From a virus, in the IMG/VR virus record IMGVR_UViG_3300044981_000305, positions 1-23,513 of that record: DNA of 23,513 nt; one strand, 5' to 3'. The stretch's first letter is position 1, and each line of letters starts with the position of its first letter. Position numbers and translations under genes: made by a program. Under the pieces are notes generated by a model, which did not search any database, was not told where the DNA came from, and saw nothing but the letters and a program-made list of their open reading frames with translations. Positions 6,601 to 14,168 of the stretch are shown in pieces.

Positions 6601-9532
6601 GCAAGAATCGTATTTATCTGCTATTTATCCCATCAACTATGGTCTCTGTGTGGATGATGGTGGCGATTTAGTAACTATTGTATTGACAGATTATGACACT
6701 GTTAATGGTACGCCTAACGCACCTAATAGAGTGGTCACTGTTAATAACGTAGTGTCTTCTACTTCATACCAAATAGATTCCGCCACCTTCTCTTACATCT
6801 TGAACGATCGAAAAGATTTAACGCTACTTTATATCGTTACTGCTGTTGTTAGTGGTACCGGAACCGGCGCAACCACTGCTATTACTATCCGTGATGTGAG
6901 AAGATTTGCCAAGGATTCCGATTCCAGTATTCCGGCTGTTCTTACCAATGATAAGTCGCAGGGTAATTTCCTGACTTTTGCATCCGCTATTACCTGGCTC
7001 GAGTTCAACAGTGACTTCCAAAACACTTTACAAATCAAAGGCGCTTATACCATTGCCACTGATCCTGGCTTGAACTCCGCAATCTTTATCGAAGGAGCGG
7101 GCGTTATTGCCTCTTTGACTTTTAGCTCTAATGTAGTTATGTCGGAAGTGACATTTGAGAACCTTACCCTAGTTTTCAACGGCACCTTAAACGCTACTAA
7201 TGTTACTTTCACCAATTGTAATATTACTTTCAATGGCGCCACTACTTTTTCTGGTGTTGTTATTGATCCATCTACTGTTGCCGTGAATGCCTTGATTGTA
7301 ACCGGGCAATCTTCTTTCTTAAACTCTACATTTAATGTCCCCATAACCGTAGCTTTTTCTTTGGAAAGTGGCAGTACTTTTGTGGGCAATACCTTTAATT
7401 ACTCAGCCAACCCAGTAGGAGACGGTTATTATCGAACGGGAGATTTGGTTAACTCTGGCAAGGCTATGATGTATAGTGATGTATCAAGTACCTTGACTAA
7501 TTTAACTATCACTGGCAATACTTTCAATACTGCTTTAACAGATCATTACGCCTTTCTTAGCTTGCAATTGTCTACCCAGTCAGCTATTGTGCAAAATGCC
7601 AACATTTCTAATAATCAGTTTATTAGTTCCGCCACTTCCAATGATTATAGGGCGGTGATTGCTATTACTTCTACCGTGACTACTCTTACATTCAATCCTC
7701 CTGTTTGGCCACTGTATCCTGCCGTAGTAAATATGACTATCGATAGTAATTTATGTAATTATGATCAGATGATTTTATTTTCTACTGATCGAGTGCCTGG
7801 CACTGCTATTAGTGGGCCTATGTTAAAAGCAACTAATTGTTACATTAGTAGAAATATTTGTGGAACTATTGGGTTTATTACGGCACAAAGTATAGCTTCC
7901 GATTCTGATAATTCTAATCCTGCTAATGGTGGTTTCGTTAGAAATAAAAAAGGCCAATTAGTGATCGAGGGCAATACGTGTAAGTTTATCTCTAATATTG
8001 ATTCCTTGGGAGACTATATCGCTTTCTATCCTGCTTTTGCGGGGAGCCCCTCCAGTTGGGTAACGATAGGCACTGGGCCTTGTGCCATTCTTAACAATAC
8101 AACTAATTGGATTCAGGTAGGCTGTTGTGCGGGTAATAACGGCGGCTCATCCGATGATGGTATGCTAATCTCTGGTAATAGATTGTCGCCTAATAATTCA
8201 TCTTATCTCGCCTTATTCACGGATACCCCTCAAAGTGGATGGACGCCCGATAATGTCGGTATTTTACTTCGAGGAGAAACGGCCTCTGCAAGCACCACAT
8301 TTGGTGGAATAACTAATAGTATCATTGCAAATAACACAATTTCTCAAAATATAACTTTAAGCGTGAGTGTGGGTGAAGGAAGCAACATCTATTATTACTA
8401 TGCAGCTGCCATTGCGTGTTACAACAATGCCATTATTACGGGTAATTCTGCCAATGGTGTTGTTAATTCTAGTACCACACCATTGGTATTTCTATGGGGT
8501 GTGAGTGACGCAACCCTAACACCAAATATTAGATTTTCTCATAATACGCTAGGTAGAGTAAATTTACTCACTAGCACCATACAAGCATATGTGGCTGGAA
8601 TAGAGAGTGCCACTAATATCGTCAGTATTACCAATAATATTTTTGATAGCCAATTTGTAGATAGCGGTAATACTAATAATAAAACTGGTCTCAATATTCC
8701 AGATTTTTGGGAGTTTAGAAATAACACCAATCAAACTTTCTATGTTGAATTCCCCTTGGTAGATGACTCGGCTATGTTGAGCGTTGGTATTTCAGGTGGT
8801 GTGCCGGGCCCACCAACATCGGGTGTTGGGGTGGTTGGCGGAGTTACGCCACAAGGTGTTATTTTGACTACCGGTACAAATGGAGTTAATTTCGAGAGAG
8901 CCCTCAATCTATCGGGTGGAAGTACTTTTATTCCCAATACTCAGTATACGGTTATCGCCGATTTGCAAAATTCGAGTCCAGAAGTCACTGCGTTTGGTAA
9001 GACTTTCAGTTTAGATCAAAAAATACCTCCAAATTGTAAACTAACTAATGTGGCAATAGGTCTGGGTATGATTACCCCTACTTTGTCAACATCGCCATTT
9101 CAACAAGCCTTGAATTGGAATGAGATTTCGTCCGAAACTGGTAGTACCTGGAACTGTATGACATTGACATTGATGAAATATGCTCCCACCAATAATAATC
9201 AAACTTTCGGTTCTGTCTTAGATGTTTTTGCCAATGTTTCGTATGATGGTTCTACTAGCCCGCCTTCTGTTGTTGGTGACCCTACACAAGAAGGAAATTT
9301 GATTTATAATATCTTCGTTCCCAACTCTACGGTGGGTGGTAGTCAAATTGCCGAGACTGCTTGGAGAACAAGTACACAATATGCTATTATTCCAATAAGC
9401 GCGTTTGATTATCGCACTGGTCAAAGTTATAGAATAGCTATTTCAGTAGATGCAAGCTTCTTGAAATCTACTAATGCTGCGGCGTATTTGTGTTTGTCTC
9501 CTGTAGTAGTAACCTGTGTATATGGAGCTTAA
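3617..9532 (+). CDS. Giant virion protein with a parallel beta-helix domain (tail spike/fibre or baseplate component)
   Basis: This 1971-aa protein starts at an ATG sharing one base with the upstream TAA (TAATG), implying coupled translation. Residues 1-180 look partly helical. Residues about 180-1090 are beta-rich domains, with fibre-like connector phrases such as LSLTGGLALVNGSF near 970 and RDVRRFA near 1090. From about 1110 to 1700 there are many short coils ending in Asn-rich turns: ITGNTF, ISNNQF, ISRNIC, IEGNTC, ISGNRL, IANNTI, ITGNSA, ITNNIF. This is the pattern of right-handed parallel beta-helices (pectate-lyase-like), common in tail spikes that bind or cut surface polysaccharides. 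A separate beta domain (about 1720-1971) ends the protein. No catalytic residues could be assigned. It is likely host-facing and attached to the baseplate or tail, but a structural baseplate role is possible. Confidence 0.75.
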   Translation: MSNFPNNFDDDSTLPSINDNISEIGGDAINALRDAVFNIEMNIGLNANGTTTSIAQRMGIFINPDGTPNASIIYNLGLVTLPVTNTQIAEAAGIPESKLTLDFPTLSLYNYIRDLSNNVNTALGWQSVSGSKLEPHLIGLIYRHDLAQIDVAEVSSQFLNNVFRVNRNNTNSYTLINDMNNELLAHQWADGSPFGTGADITTNNGSKYSSYYSHVASGIFLDTSRFVVIPETATDVQSFAEFFDSSSILALGTRVQNLYANGISVNSASSSLTTDGYGSPIVPVTPAIAFLRGDGNSSIPVDDIAIGDDIIQFMPTDDGYSFDEQFALVRPGDIVRVNYANDGYFVEVPYVISEKKYIQGSTSAFSTFIVRILGKNIAYAPNALARIDRPLFNNNKYGVLSTAGVNSPNYPNPPSLIIGTARGAECTGINFSPDQFNETHYLLHLALYPDGNPLDGYTFLPGIDVTGNQGTTPGSYTLDEIVDATNIAFRQAGYNYRFIAFRFQGQFGIMIADSYNNASFSVVSGVVSPLGVYDPTNTAVNFPNNVIDVFPSNGSTAPDPLGFGPFNANLASPPFLTSYGSAQSALFPTILFAPLKRNNYYVNGAERETFNLDVGQALDMYGDGYWVATVTGASANAGPPGHMVVSYNIPLDLSASNLKSGKTIVVQQVPGGPNLGLVNYGRFIIQSVTFSCCPPVETQIVVYDGVHAQGSTPYPVLAVGSQVAIYFDNDSVSFDAETATDFSPVSATFKRFFEVYVDSNGNTYTHERGRLSISSPTLVNGIPLYTSVPSIAQLDIVSISPKLRGYQFASVTKITLSLASYNPVTGLFTGNLASYNGVSFTNAGPVTTGRIGEVTRFYDVSNIDYIDIIFDFGNTVPVLTNQYIDFQLFPSLQLDEEIMVLASCQQRTDTNAVSRFTDLRQFGNTSEQQLTTSALDYIALPERLLHFNGVIRGFDATIVSGGYGSDALLSLTGGLALVNGSFEAVNNQIFTIPPLQESYLSAIYPINYGLCVDDGGDLVTIVLTDYDTVNGTPNAPNRVVTVNNVVSSTSYQIDSATFSYILNDRKDLTLLYIVTAVVSGTGTGATTAITIRDVRRFAKDSDSSIPAVLTNDKSQGNFLTFASAITWLEFNSDFQNTLQIKGAYTIATDPGLNSAIFIEGAGVIASLTFSSNVVMSEVTFENLTLVFNGTLNATNVTFTNCNITFNGATTFSGVVIDPSTVAVNALIVTGQSSFLNSTFNVPITVAFSLESGSTFVGNTFNYSANPVGDGYYRTGDLVNSGKAMMYSDVSSTLTNLTITGNTFNTALTDHYAFLSLQLSTQSAIVQNANISNNQFISSATSNDYRAVIAITSTVTTLTFNPPVWPLYPAVVNMTIDSNLCNYDQMILFSTDRVPGTAISGPMLKATNCYISRNICGTIGFITAQSIASDSDNSNPANGGFVRNKKGQLVIEGNTCKFISNIDSLGDYIAFYPAFAGSPSSWVTIGTGPCAILNNTTNWIQVGCCAGNNGGSSDDGMLISGNRLSPNNSSYLALFTDTPQSGWTPDNVGILLRGETASASTTFGGITNSIIANNTISQNITLSVSVGEGSNIYYYYAAAIACYNNAIITGNSANGVVNSSTTPLVFLWGVSDATLTPNIRFSHNTLGRVNLLTSTIQAYVAGIESATNIVSITNNIFDSQFVDSGNTNNKTGLNIPDFWEFRNNTNQTFYVEFPLVDDSAMLSVGISGGVPGPPTSGVGVVGGVTPQGVILTTGTNGVNFERALNLSGGSTFIPNTQYTVIADLQNSSPEVTAFGKTFSLDQKIPPNCKLTNVAIGLGMITPTLSTSPFQQALNWNEISSETGSTWNCMTLTLMKYAPTNNNQTFGSVLDVFANVSYDGSTSPPSVVGDPTQEGNLIYNIFVPNSTVGGSQIAETAWRTSTQYAIIPISAFDYRTGQSYRIAISVDASFLKSTNAAAYLCLSPVVVTCVYGA

Positions 9533-10359
9533 TGAGTTCTAACAACTTTTTTAAGAGCGATCTCTTCGGGATATACAATATCGTTCAAGCCTCGATGATT
9601 GTCTATCCCAAGGAAATTATCATAGCCACCTTGCGAGATTTTTTTTCGCAGGATAGCTATTATCATTTTTCCAAAGACCAATGGGGTTTTCCTAATACCA
9701 CGGATCATACTGATTTGCCACCAGGAGCGGATTTGCCCTACGGGCCAGGTTCCCACCCACAGCTCAATCCTAATCCAGTATTACCCACTCGTCTTTTCAT
9801 CGGTGAAAATTATAGATATGACAGCATTTTCTACCCCGCTATTCTGGTGAAAAGCGGTGGAACACGTTATGTCCCCATCTCTATCAATCGTAATCAGGGC
9901 GAAATTAAATATGATAAAAAAATATACACCGATGGTTACGGCAATGAAACCATTGTACGCACTCCGGTTTCTTTTCTAACGGCAGGAGCTTGGGAAGGCT
10001 CTATTATGGTAGATGTAATGACCAGAAGTTTGCGAGCCCGTGATGATTTGGTAGAATTGGTAGGTATGTGCTTTACCGAAGTTCATTTTGAGACTTTACA
10101 TCAGATAGGAATAATTGTCAAGCCTATCTCGATTAGCGGGCCTTCTGAGACAGACGATCGAAATGATAAGTTGTTTAGGCAAACTCTCACATTAGATATA
10201 AGAACTGAATGGAAAAGAGAAATTCCTATTGGAAATACCATTGATGCCATTCTTTTCACAGCTAGTTTCGCAGATTTGTCCAAACCAGATAGCCCAGTAG
10301 CCGCGAACCTAACTATTAATACAGAGGTTAGCATTGCAGATATGCTAATAAAACTGTAA
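9532..10359 (+). CDS. Putative tail terminator / sheath-stabiliser protein (T4 gp15-like by context)
   Basis: The start chosen is ATG 9532, which overlaps the previous stop as TAATG and has GGAG at 9524-9527; an in-frame ATG at 9490 would lie inside the preceding gene. The 275-aa product is soluble. It has features seen in neck and terminator proteins: a VPISIN strand (about 121-126) after a basic loop, then a segment around 158-182 (SIMVDVMTRSLRARDDLV) that resembles the strand-then-helix of T4 gp15 (YELSIFTRYEDDMF region), and a C-terminal strand LTLDIRTEWKRE. T4 gp15 is 272 aa and likewise encoded upstream of the sheath gene. Such proteins cap the finished tube and sheath and join the tail to the head. 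The match is by eye and weak, so the role is tentative; a general baseplate or neck protein is the alternative. Confidence 0.55.
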   Translation: MSSNNFFKSDLFGIYNIVQASMIVYPKEIIIATLRDFFSQDSYYHFSKDQWGFPNTTDHTDLPPGADLPYGPGSHPQLNPNPVLPTRLFIGENYRYDSIFYPAILVKSGGTRYVPISINRNQGEIKYDKKIYTDGYGNETIVRTPVSFLTAGAWEGSIMVDVMTRSLRARDDLVELVGMCFTEVHFETLHQIGIIVKPISISGPSETDDRNDKLFRQTLTLDIRTEWKREIPIGNTIDAILFTASFADLSKPDSPVAANLTINTEVSIADMLIKL

Positions 10360-10497
10360 AATACTGGAATAGAACGTGTTCAAAATAGAAAGTTTAAGGC
10401 TCATCAGTTAATAAAATATGCTAATAGGGCCTCCAAGGATAGCAATATTACTACATTTTAGTAATGCAATCCACAAATCGAGTGAGAAGGATTTAAC
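10360..10497 (+). promoter_or_regulatory. 138-nt non-coding leader before the tail sheath gene
   Basis: This is the largest gap in the window. It holds a small palindrome GAACGTGTTC (10372-10381), distant complementary arms AGGCTC (10397-10402) and GGGCCT (10427-10432, one G-U pair), a compact hairpin (10447-10465) and a ribosome site AAGGA (10487-10491) 6 nt before the sheath ATG. AT-rich hexamers resembling a -10 box occur (TAAAAT and TATGCT near 10413-10422), but no convincing -35 box at normal spacing. A phage-specific promoter or processed leader for the abundant sheath protein is plausible; the sequence alone does not prove it. Confidence 0.4.
10447..10465 (+). other. Hairpin in the sheath leader
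   Basis: ATTACTA and TAGTAAT form a perfect 7-bp stem around a 5-nt loop. No T-run follows, so it is a weak candidate terminator. It lies 22 nt upstream of the sheath ribosome site and could protect the 5' end of a processed sheath mRNA. Confidence 0.35.
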
Positions 10498-13371
10498 ATG
10501 GCAAACATACCAGGAGCTACAAACGCACTTCCAGGCGTATTTACAGACGTCATAACACAGTCTAGTGGTGTTGCGATACCTGGAGGCTCTAGAGTCACGG
10601 CTATGATTGGCCAAGGCACAACTCAGCAAACCATCATTTCCCAAGCTATCGGTGGTGGTGTAGACGGATTAGATCCAACTTTTACAACCAGCACCGGTGC
10701 GGATGGTCGACATTTCATCATCAACAACGCTCCTCTAATTCAAAATCGTACTACCGTTTTCAAGAACGGTGTCCCTCTAGTTTTGCTAGAGCTCGGTCCC
10801 ATCACCCCCACTACTACTTTCAGTTTCAGCTATGATGCCCAGCTAGATCCAGCCACTGGCGATCTTCTTTTGCAAGCGGCTCACATCGAAAATCAGGGTG
10901 GTGCGTTCTACGTTCCACTTAACACTAACGTCGGTTTAGGCTCCATTAATAGCTTGCAGCTATTAGATCAAGATGCTCCGCCAGAAACCTGGACCATTCG
11001 CTGTGTTGGCGTTCAAAGAAATGCCATGAACCAACCAATCGGTGGAACTGCTCAGTTTCAGGCGTTCGGTTCTGTTTCCGGTTCTCCACTAGATGCCAAT
11101 GGTAACCCAATTATTTGGGTGGCTAATGGTCAAGTAGTTAGCAATGGTATCCTCAGTTTCTCTATCACTGAAACCACGGTGTCTTCCGTAGTTGTGTCCC
11201 CATTCCGTCAAGGAGATGGTTTTACCATCATCGTGCAAAGCGGAGTTCTAGTTCGTGGAGACACCTTAACTTCTACTCAAATTCCACAAGCTAATATTAA
11301 CGCTCCCACACTTTGTTTGGGCATCACTGACGTGTTCAATCTCTGTGGTGCAGCCAGCGTTACTAACAACTTGGCTTTGGGTGGTCAACTCTTTTTTGCT
11401 AATAACGCTTCCTCTCTAATTGCTTTGCAAGCGGCCCCTCCCCTCCCAAGAAGAACCTCTTATGTTTTGGATCCAAGTGTAGATTCTACTTCCAAAAATC
11501 CAGACGATTATATTTTCCCCTTCCCACTAGGAGTTGTGCCAGCTATTGGTGATGATATCCACGTGTTCGTAACCAATCCAGCTACCCAAGTGGAAAGTCA
11601 ACTTCTACCTAACCAATATCCTTTCTACACCATCAGTACTCCACAAAATCCAATCTTCGGGGCACCTTCTGAATCTGACTTTATTTTCAGTTCTCAACAA
11701 CCACCTGGTGGATATTCTTACAGTTACAGCGTGGTTAATGGATATGAAGTTACTTTCAGTCAATTCGACGGATACATTGCTAGATTACCAGCCTTCCAAA
11801 CACAGGCCCTTTTCTCCTCCGCCTCTATTGAATTCGACAATACTTTCGTTGGTCAGTTACTACAAACATTCGATCCTAAGAATGCGGCCAACAATGGTAT
11901 CTTCAACATTACAGCCGTTTCTAACGGGCAACTATCTATCCAAACTATCACTGAGCCTGGTGAGCCTGGCGATCCAGTTCCATTCGAAAGTACAACTGGA
12001 TTCCCAGATTTTACCTCTGAAAATCCCGTAACCTTCGAGCTTATTTATGTTCCAACTGGACTGCCAGTAACGGGTGGAGATGGTACAGATGGCACTTTGA
12101 TCGCTTTCTTGAATACTGCTACTGCTACCTTAACTAGCAGTCAAGTGGATTTCAGTGATTTTGCAGCTATCACCCAAGATTATAGATTACAAATCAACGG
12201 TTCTGTGGCCGTCAATCCTACTACTGGATTGAGCAACGATGGTCTCTATGATATTACTGGTTTCGATGCTATGACCAATACCCTTACTTTGGCCATGGCC
12301 TTTGTTAGCTCCAGCGGTCTCAGATATGAAGTGTTGGACCCAAGTGCTAGTGGCACCACCACTTATTTGATCTTGAACCAAAACGTGGTTCCTAATGGTA
12401 ACCAGTTGAGAGTGACAATCGTGGATCAAAGAGACGCAGCCTTCTTCGATGCAGGTTGGGTCAATGCTTTGGCCGCTTTGGAAACTGTGGAATGCGACAT
12501 TGTGGTCCCTCTACCAAATCAAACCATCAGCGTTATTTTCCAAAACGCTCTCAGCCACTGTATCGCACAAAGCAATATTGTTAACAGACACGAAAGAATT
12601 TTGTTTATCGGAGCCATCAATGGTTTGACTCCTGCCAACTTGACTGGTGCTCAATTAGCCGCCGTGGAAGACTTGGGTATCTTGGAAGGAATTCCTAACA
12701 ATGATATTACTAGCACTTTAGCTGGTAACATTCAAGACATCGCTAACTACTCAGTTCCCAATGCTTATGGCTTCACCTTCCGTTGCGTGTATTTCTATCC
12801 CGACCAGATTGTGGTACAGGCTGGTGCTAACAACGTCTTGATTGACGGTTTCTACATCGCTGCTGCTGCCGCAGGTTACGCTAACGCAGACTTGGCTCTC
12901 CAGAACCCATTCACCAATAAGGTGTTTAGCGGGTTCACCATCCTCAATAACAAAATGTTTTCTAACACCGTACTTGAATCATTGGCTGCTGCGGGTGTCA
13001 CTACCCTCCAACCAGTGGCAGGCGGTGGTAGAGTAGTTTGGGGAATTACCACTACTCAATCTGGCTTCCCAGAAGAACAAGAAATCTCTGTCGTCTTTAT
13101 TAGAGACAGAGTGGCTAAGGTACTTCGTGCCGGATTCGAGGGATTTGTAGGAACTCCTCAAACAGCAAGCACTGCAAACTCATTAAACACAGAAGCGGTT
13201 ATTCTATTAAACTCCTTGATTGCACAAGGATTAATAACGGCCTTTACTGGATTGACAGTAGTTCAAGACTCAGTAGATCCTCGTCAATGGGATATTTCAG
13301 TAATTATTCAACCAACATATCCAATTAACTGGATTTACATCACAGTTACCGTAGGTAATTTGGGAGCTTGA
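10498..13371 (+). CDS. Contractile tail sheath protein
   Basis: The 957-aa product shows both conserved ends of contractile sheath proteins. The N-terminus has PGVFTDVITQ followed by GSRVTAMIGQG (residues about 12-40). The C-terminal third (about 640-957) has the sheath core: FFDAGWVNALAALE, a CDIVVPLP strand, RHERILFIGAI, and a final domain with VVWGITTTQ, ISVVFIRDRVAKVLR and a closing strand WIYITVTVG. Subunits stack around the tube and contract to drive it through the host envelope. The region from about 80 to 640 appears to hold extra beta domains: the protein is about 300 residues longer than T4 gp18 (659 aa), and the extra mass would project outward. Ribosome site AAGGA at 10487-10491 fixes the start. 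The tube gene follows after 26 nt, as is normal for sheath-tube pairs. Confidence 0.93.
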   Translation: MANIPGATNALPGVFTDVITQSSGVAIPGGSRVTAMIGQGTTQQTIISQAIGGGVDGLDPTFTTSTGADGRHFIINNAPLIQNRTTVFKNGVPLVLLELGPITPTTTFSFSYDAQLDPATGDLLLQAAHIENQGGAFYVPLNTNVGLGSINSLQLLDQDAPPETWTIRCVGVQRNAMNQPIGGTAQFQAFGSVSGSPLDANGNPIIWVANGQVVSNGILSFSITETTVSSVVVSPFRQGDGFTIIVQSGVLVRGDTLTSTQIPQANINAPTLCLGITDVFNLCGAASVTNNLALGGQLFFANNASSLIALQAAPPLPRRTSYVLDPSVDSTSKNPDDYIFPFPLGVVPAIGDDIHVFVTNPATQVESQLLPNQYPFYTISTPQNPIFGAPSESDFIFSSQQPPGGYSYSYSVVNGYEVTFSQFDGYIARLPAFQTQALFSSASIEFDNTFVGQLLQTFDPKNAANNGIFNITAVSNGQLSIQTITEPGEPGDPVPFESTTGFPDFTSENPVTFELIYVPTGLPVTGGDGTDGTLIAFLNTATATLTSSQVDFSDFAAITQDYRLQINGSVAVNPTTGLSNDGLYDITGFDAMTNTLTLAMAFVSSSGLRYEVLDPSASGTTTYLILNQNVVPNGNQLRVTIVDQRDAAFFDAGWVNALAALETVECDIVVPLPNQTISVIFQNALSHCIAQSNIVNRHERILFIGAINGLTPANLTGAQLAAVEDLGILEGIPNNDITSTLAGNIQDIANYSVPNAYGFTFRCVYFYPDQIVVQAGANNVLIDGFYIAAAAAGYANADLALQNPFTNKVFSGFTILNNKMFSNTVLESLAAAGVTTLQPVAGGGRVVWGITTTQSGFPEEQEISVVFIRDRVAKVLRAGFEGFVGTPQTASTANSLNTEAVILLNSLIAQGLITAFTGLTVVQDSVDPRQWDISVIIQPTYPINWIYITVTVGNLGA

Positions 13372-13389
13372 TATATATACTTAGGAGTT
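13372..13389 (+). promoter_or_regulatory. AT-rich leader and ribosome site of the tube gene
   Basis: TATATATA (13372-13379) directly follows the sheath stop, then TTAGGAGTT (13381-13389) supplies a strong Shine-Dalgarno sequence 10 nt before the tube ATG. An almost identical arrangement precedes the chaperone gene at 14145-14164. The TA run might be the core of a phage late promoter, but no experimental or sequence evidence here decides that. Confidence 0.35.
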
Positions 13390-13397
13390 AAAATAAT

Positions 13398-14081
13398 ATG
13401 ACTACGGGTTATCCACAAACTGGTTCAATACTAAATCTAGGAGATGCATTCGGTACTAATACTACCGAAACAGCAATTTCAACTAATATCTTGATTGCTG
13501 TCAGAACTCCAACTGGTTATCAACCAGTTGGTGCAGTTCAATCTATGGCAATCTCTGAAAAGAGATCTATTAAAATGATCGATGAAGTTGGAACAGATGG
13601 TCATATTGACTCTGTCCCTAATCAATCCACTAACATTACTGGCACTTGCCAAAGAGTTAGATTCCAAAAACTACGTGTTGCCGAAGCGTTTGATAGAGGC
13701 TTCTTGCATGTGGCTGCCCAAGTGTATCCTTTTGATATTGTTATCTTTGACAAGCAAAAGTTTGCTGTCAATGCTCAGGTAACTACCATTATTAAGAACG
13801 TTTGGATTTCTGGCATTGATTATACTTACCAAGTCAGCGATTGGGTTATTACCGATAGCATGAGCTGGGAAGCGGAACAAATTTATAGCCAAGTTAACGG
13901 TGGCCCAGCTGCTACGGGTGGTCAAGACAACTTGCTCAAGCCGTTCGGTGGAGCTAACAATCCAACCTGGATCGAGTCCCAAACCGATATGGGTTCCAGT
14001 GGCAGAAGAGGTTCTCTGGATGCTGCCGGTCTTATCGATATTGGAAGTGCTCAGTACCCAGCTTCTGTTGGTATTTACTAA
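13398..14081 (+). CDS. Tail tube protein (gp19-like)
   Basis: The 227-aa protein directly follows the sheath gene, the usual place for the tube. An N-terminal segment (ILIAVRTPTGYQPVGAVQSMAISEKRSIKMIDEVG split over about 31-67) fits the beta strands and long loop of tube subunits. The middle carries VAEAFDRGF, a FDIVIFDK strand and a WISGIDYTYQVSDWVITDSMSWEAE region typical of gp19-like proteins, in which a strand ending in D/S-M-x-W-E-A-E closes the barrel. Tube hexamers stack around the tape measure and form the DNA channel. It is longer than T4 gp19 (163 aa), mainly because of a Gly/Ser-rich C-terminal tail (about 178-227). A strong terminator follows 25 nt after the stop. Confidence 0.88.
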   Translation: MTTGYPQTGSILNLGDAFGTNTTETAISTNILIAVRTPTGYQPVGAVQSMAISEKRSIKMIDEVGTDGHIDSVPNQSTNITGTCQRVRFQKLRVAEAFDRGFLHVAAQVYPFDIVIFDKQKFAVNAQVTTIIKNVWISGIDYTYQVSDWVITDSMSWEAEQIYSQVNGGPAATGGQDNLLKPFGGANNPTWIESQTDMGSSGRRGSLDAAGLIDIGSAQYPASVGIY

Positions 14082-14106
14082 TCATTACTAACAATATAAA
14101 GTCTAT

Positions 14107-14141
14107 AAAACGCCTGGTCTTCGTGATCGGGCGTTTTTGTT
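14107..14141 (+). terminator. Strong intrinsic terminator after the tube gene
   Basis: The left arm AAAACGCCTGGTC (14107-14119) pairs with 14125-14137 to give a 13-bp stem with two G-U pairs and a 5-nt loop. The run TTTTT (14134-14138) followed by GTTTGTT completes a classic Rho-independent terminator. It is the only convincing one in the window and separates sheath and tube from the chaperone and tape measure block. Confidence 0.9.
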
Positions 14142-14144
14142 TGT

Positions 14145-14164
14145 TATATATTTAGTTAGGAGTT
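14145..14164 (+). promoter_or_regulatory. AT-rich leader and ribosome site of the chaperone gene
   Basis: TATATAT (14145-14151) is followed by TTAGGAGTT (14156-14164), with AGGAG 6 nt before the ATG at 14169. It closely copies the leader of the tube gene. Because it lies just after a strong terminator, a promoter is expected hereabouts, or else read-through. The TA run is the obvious candidate core. Confidence 0.4.
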
Positions 14165-14168
14165 GTAA

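Noticed and set aside
7045-7389. 114-codon open frame on the minus strand
   Set aside because: Fully inside the beta-helix region of the giant protein; composition is that of an antisense shadow.
9490-9531. Upstream in-frame start for the putative terminator protein
   Set aside because: It would overlap the preceding gene by 43 nt; ATG 9532 has GGAG upstream and the TAATG overlap seen elsewhere here.
10372-10381. GAACGTGTTC as a LexA-type operator
   Set aside because: The spacing (2 nt) differs from the GAAC-4 nt-GTTC Bacillus LexA site, and there is no repressor or SOS context.
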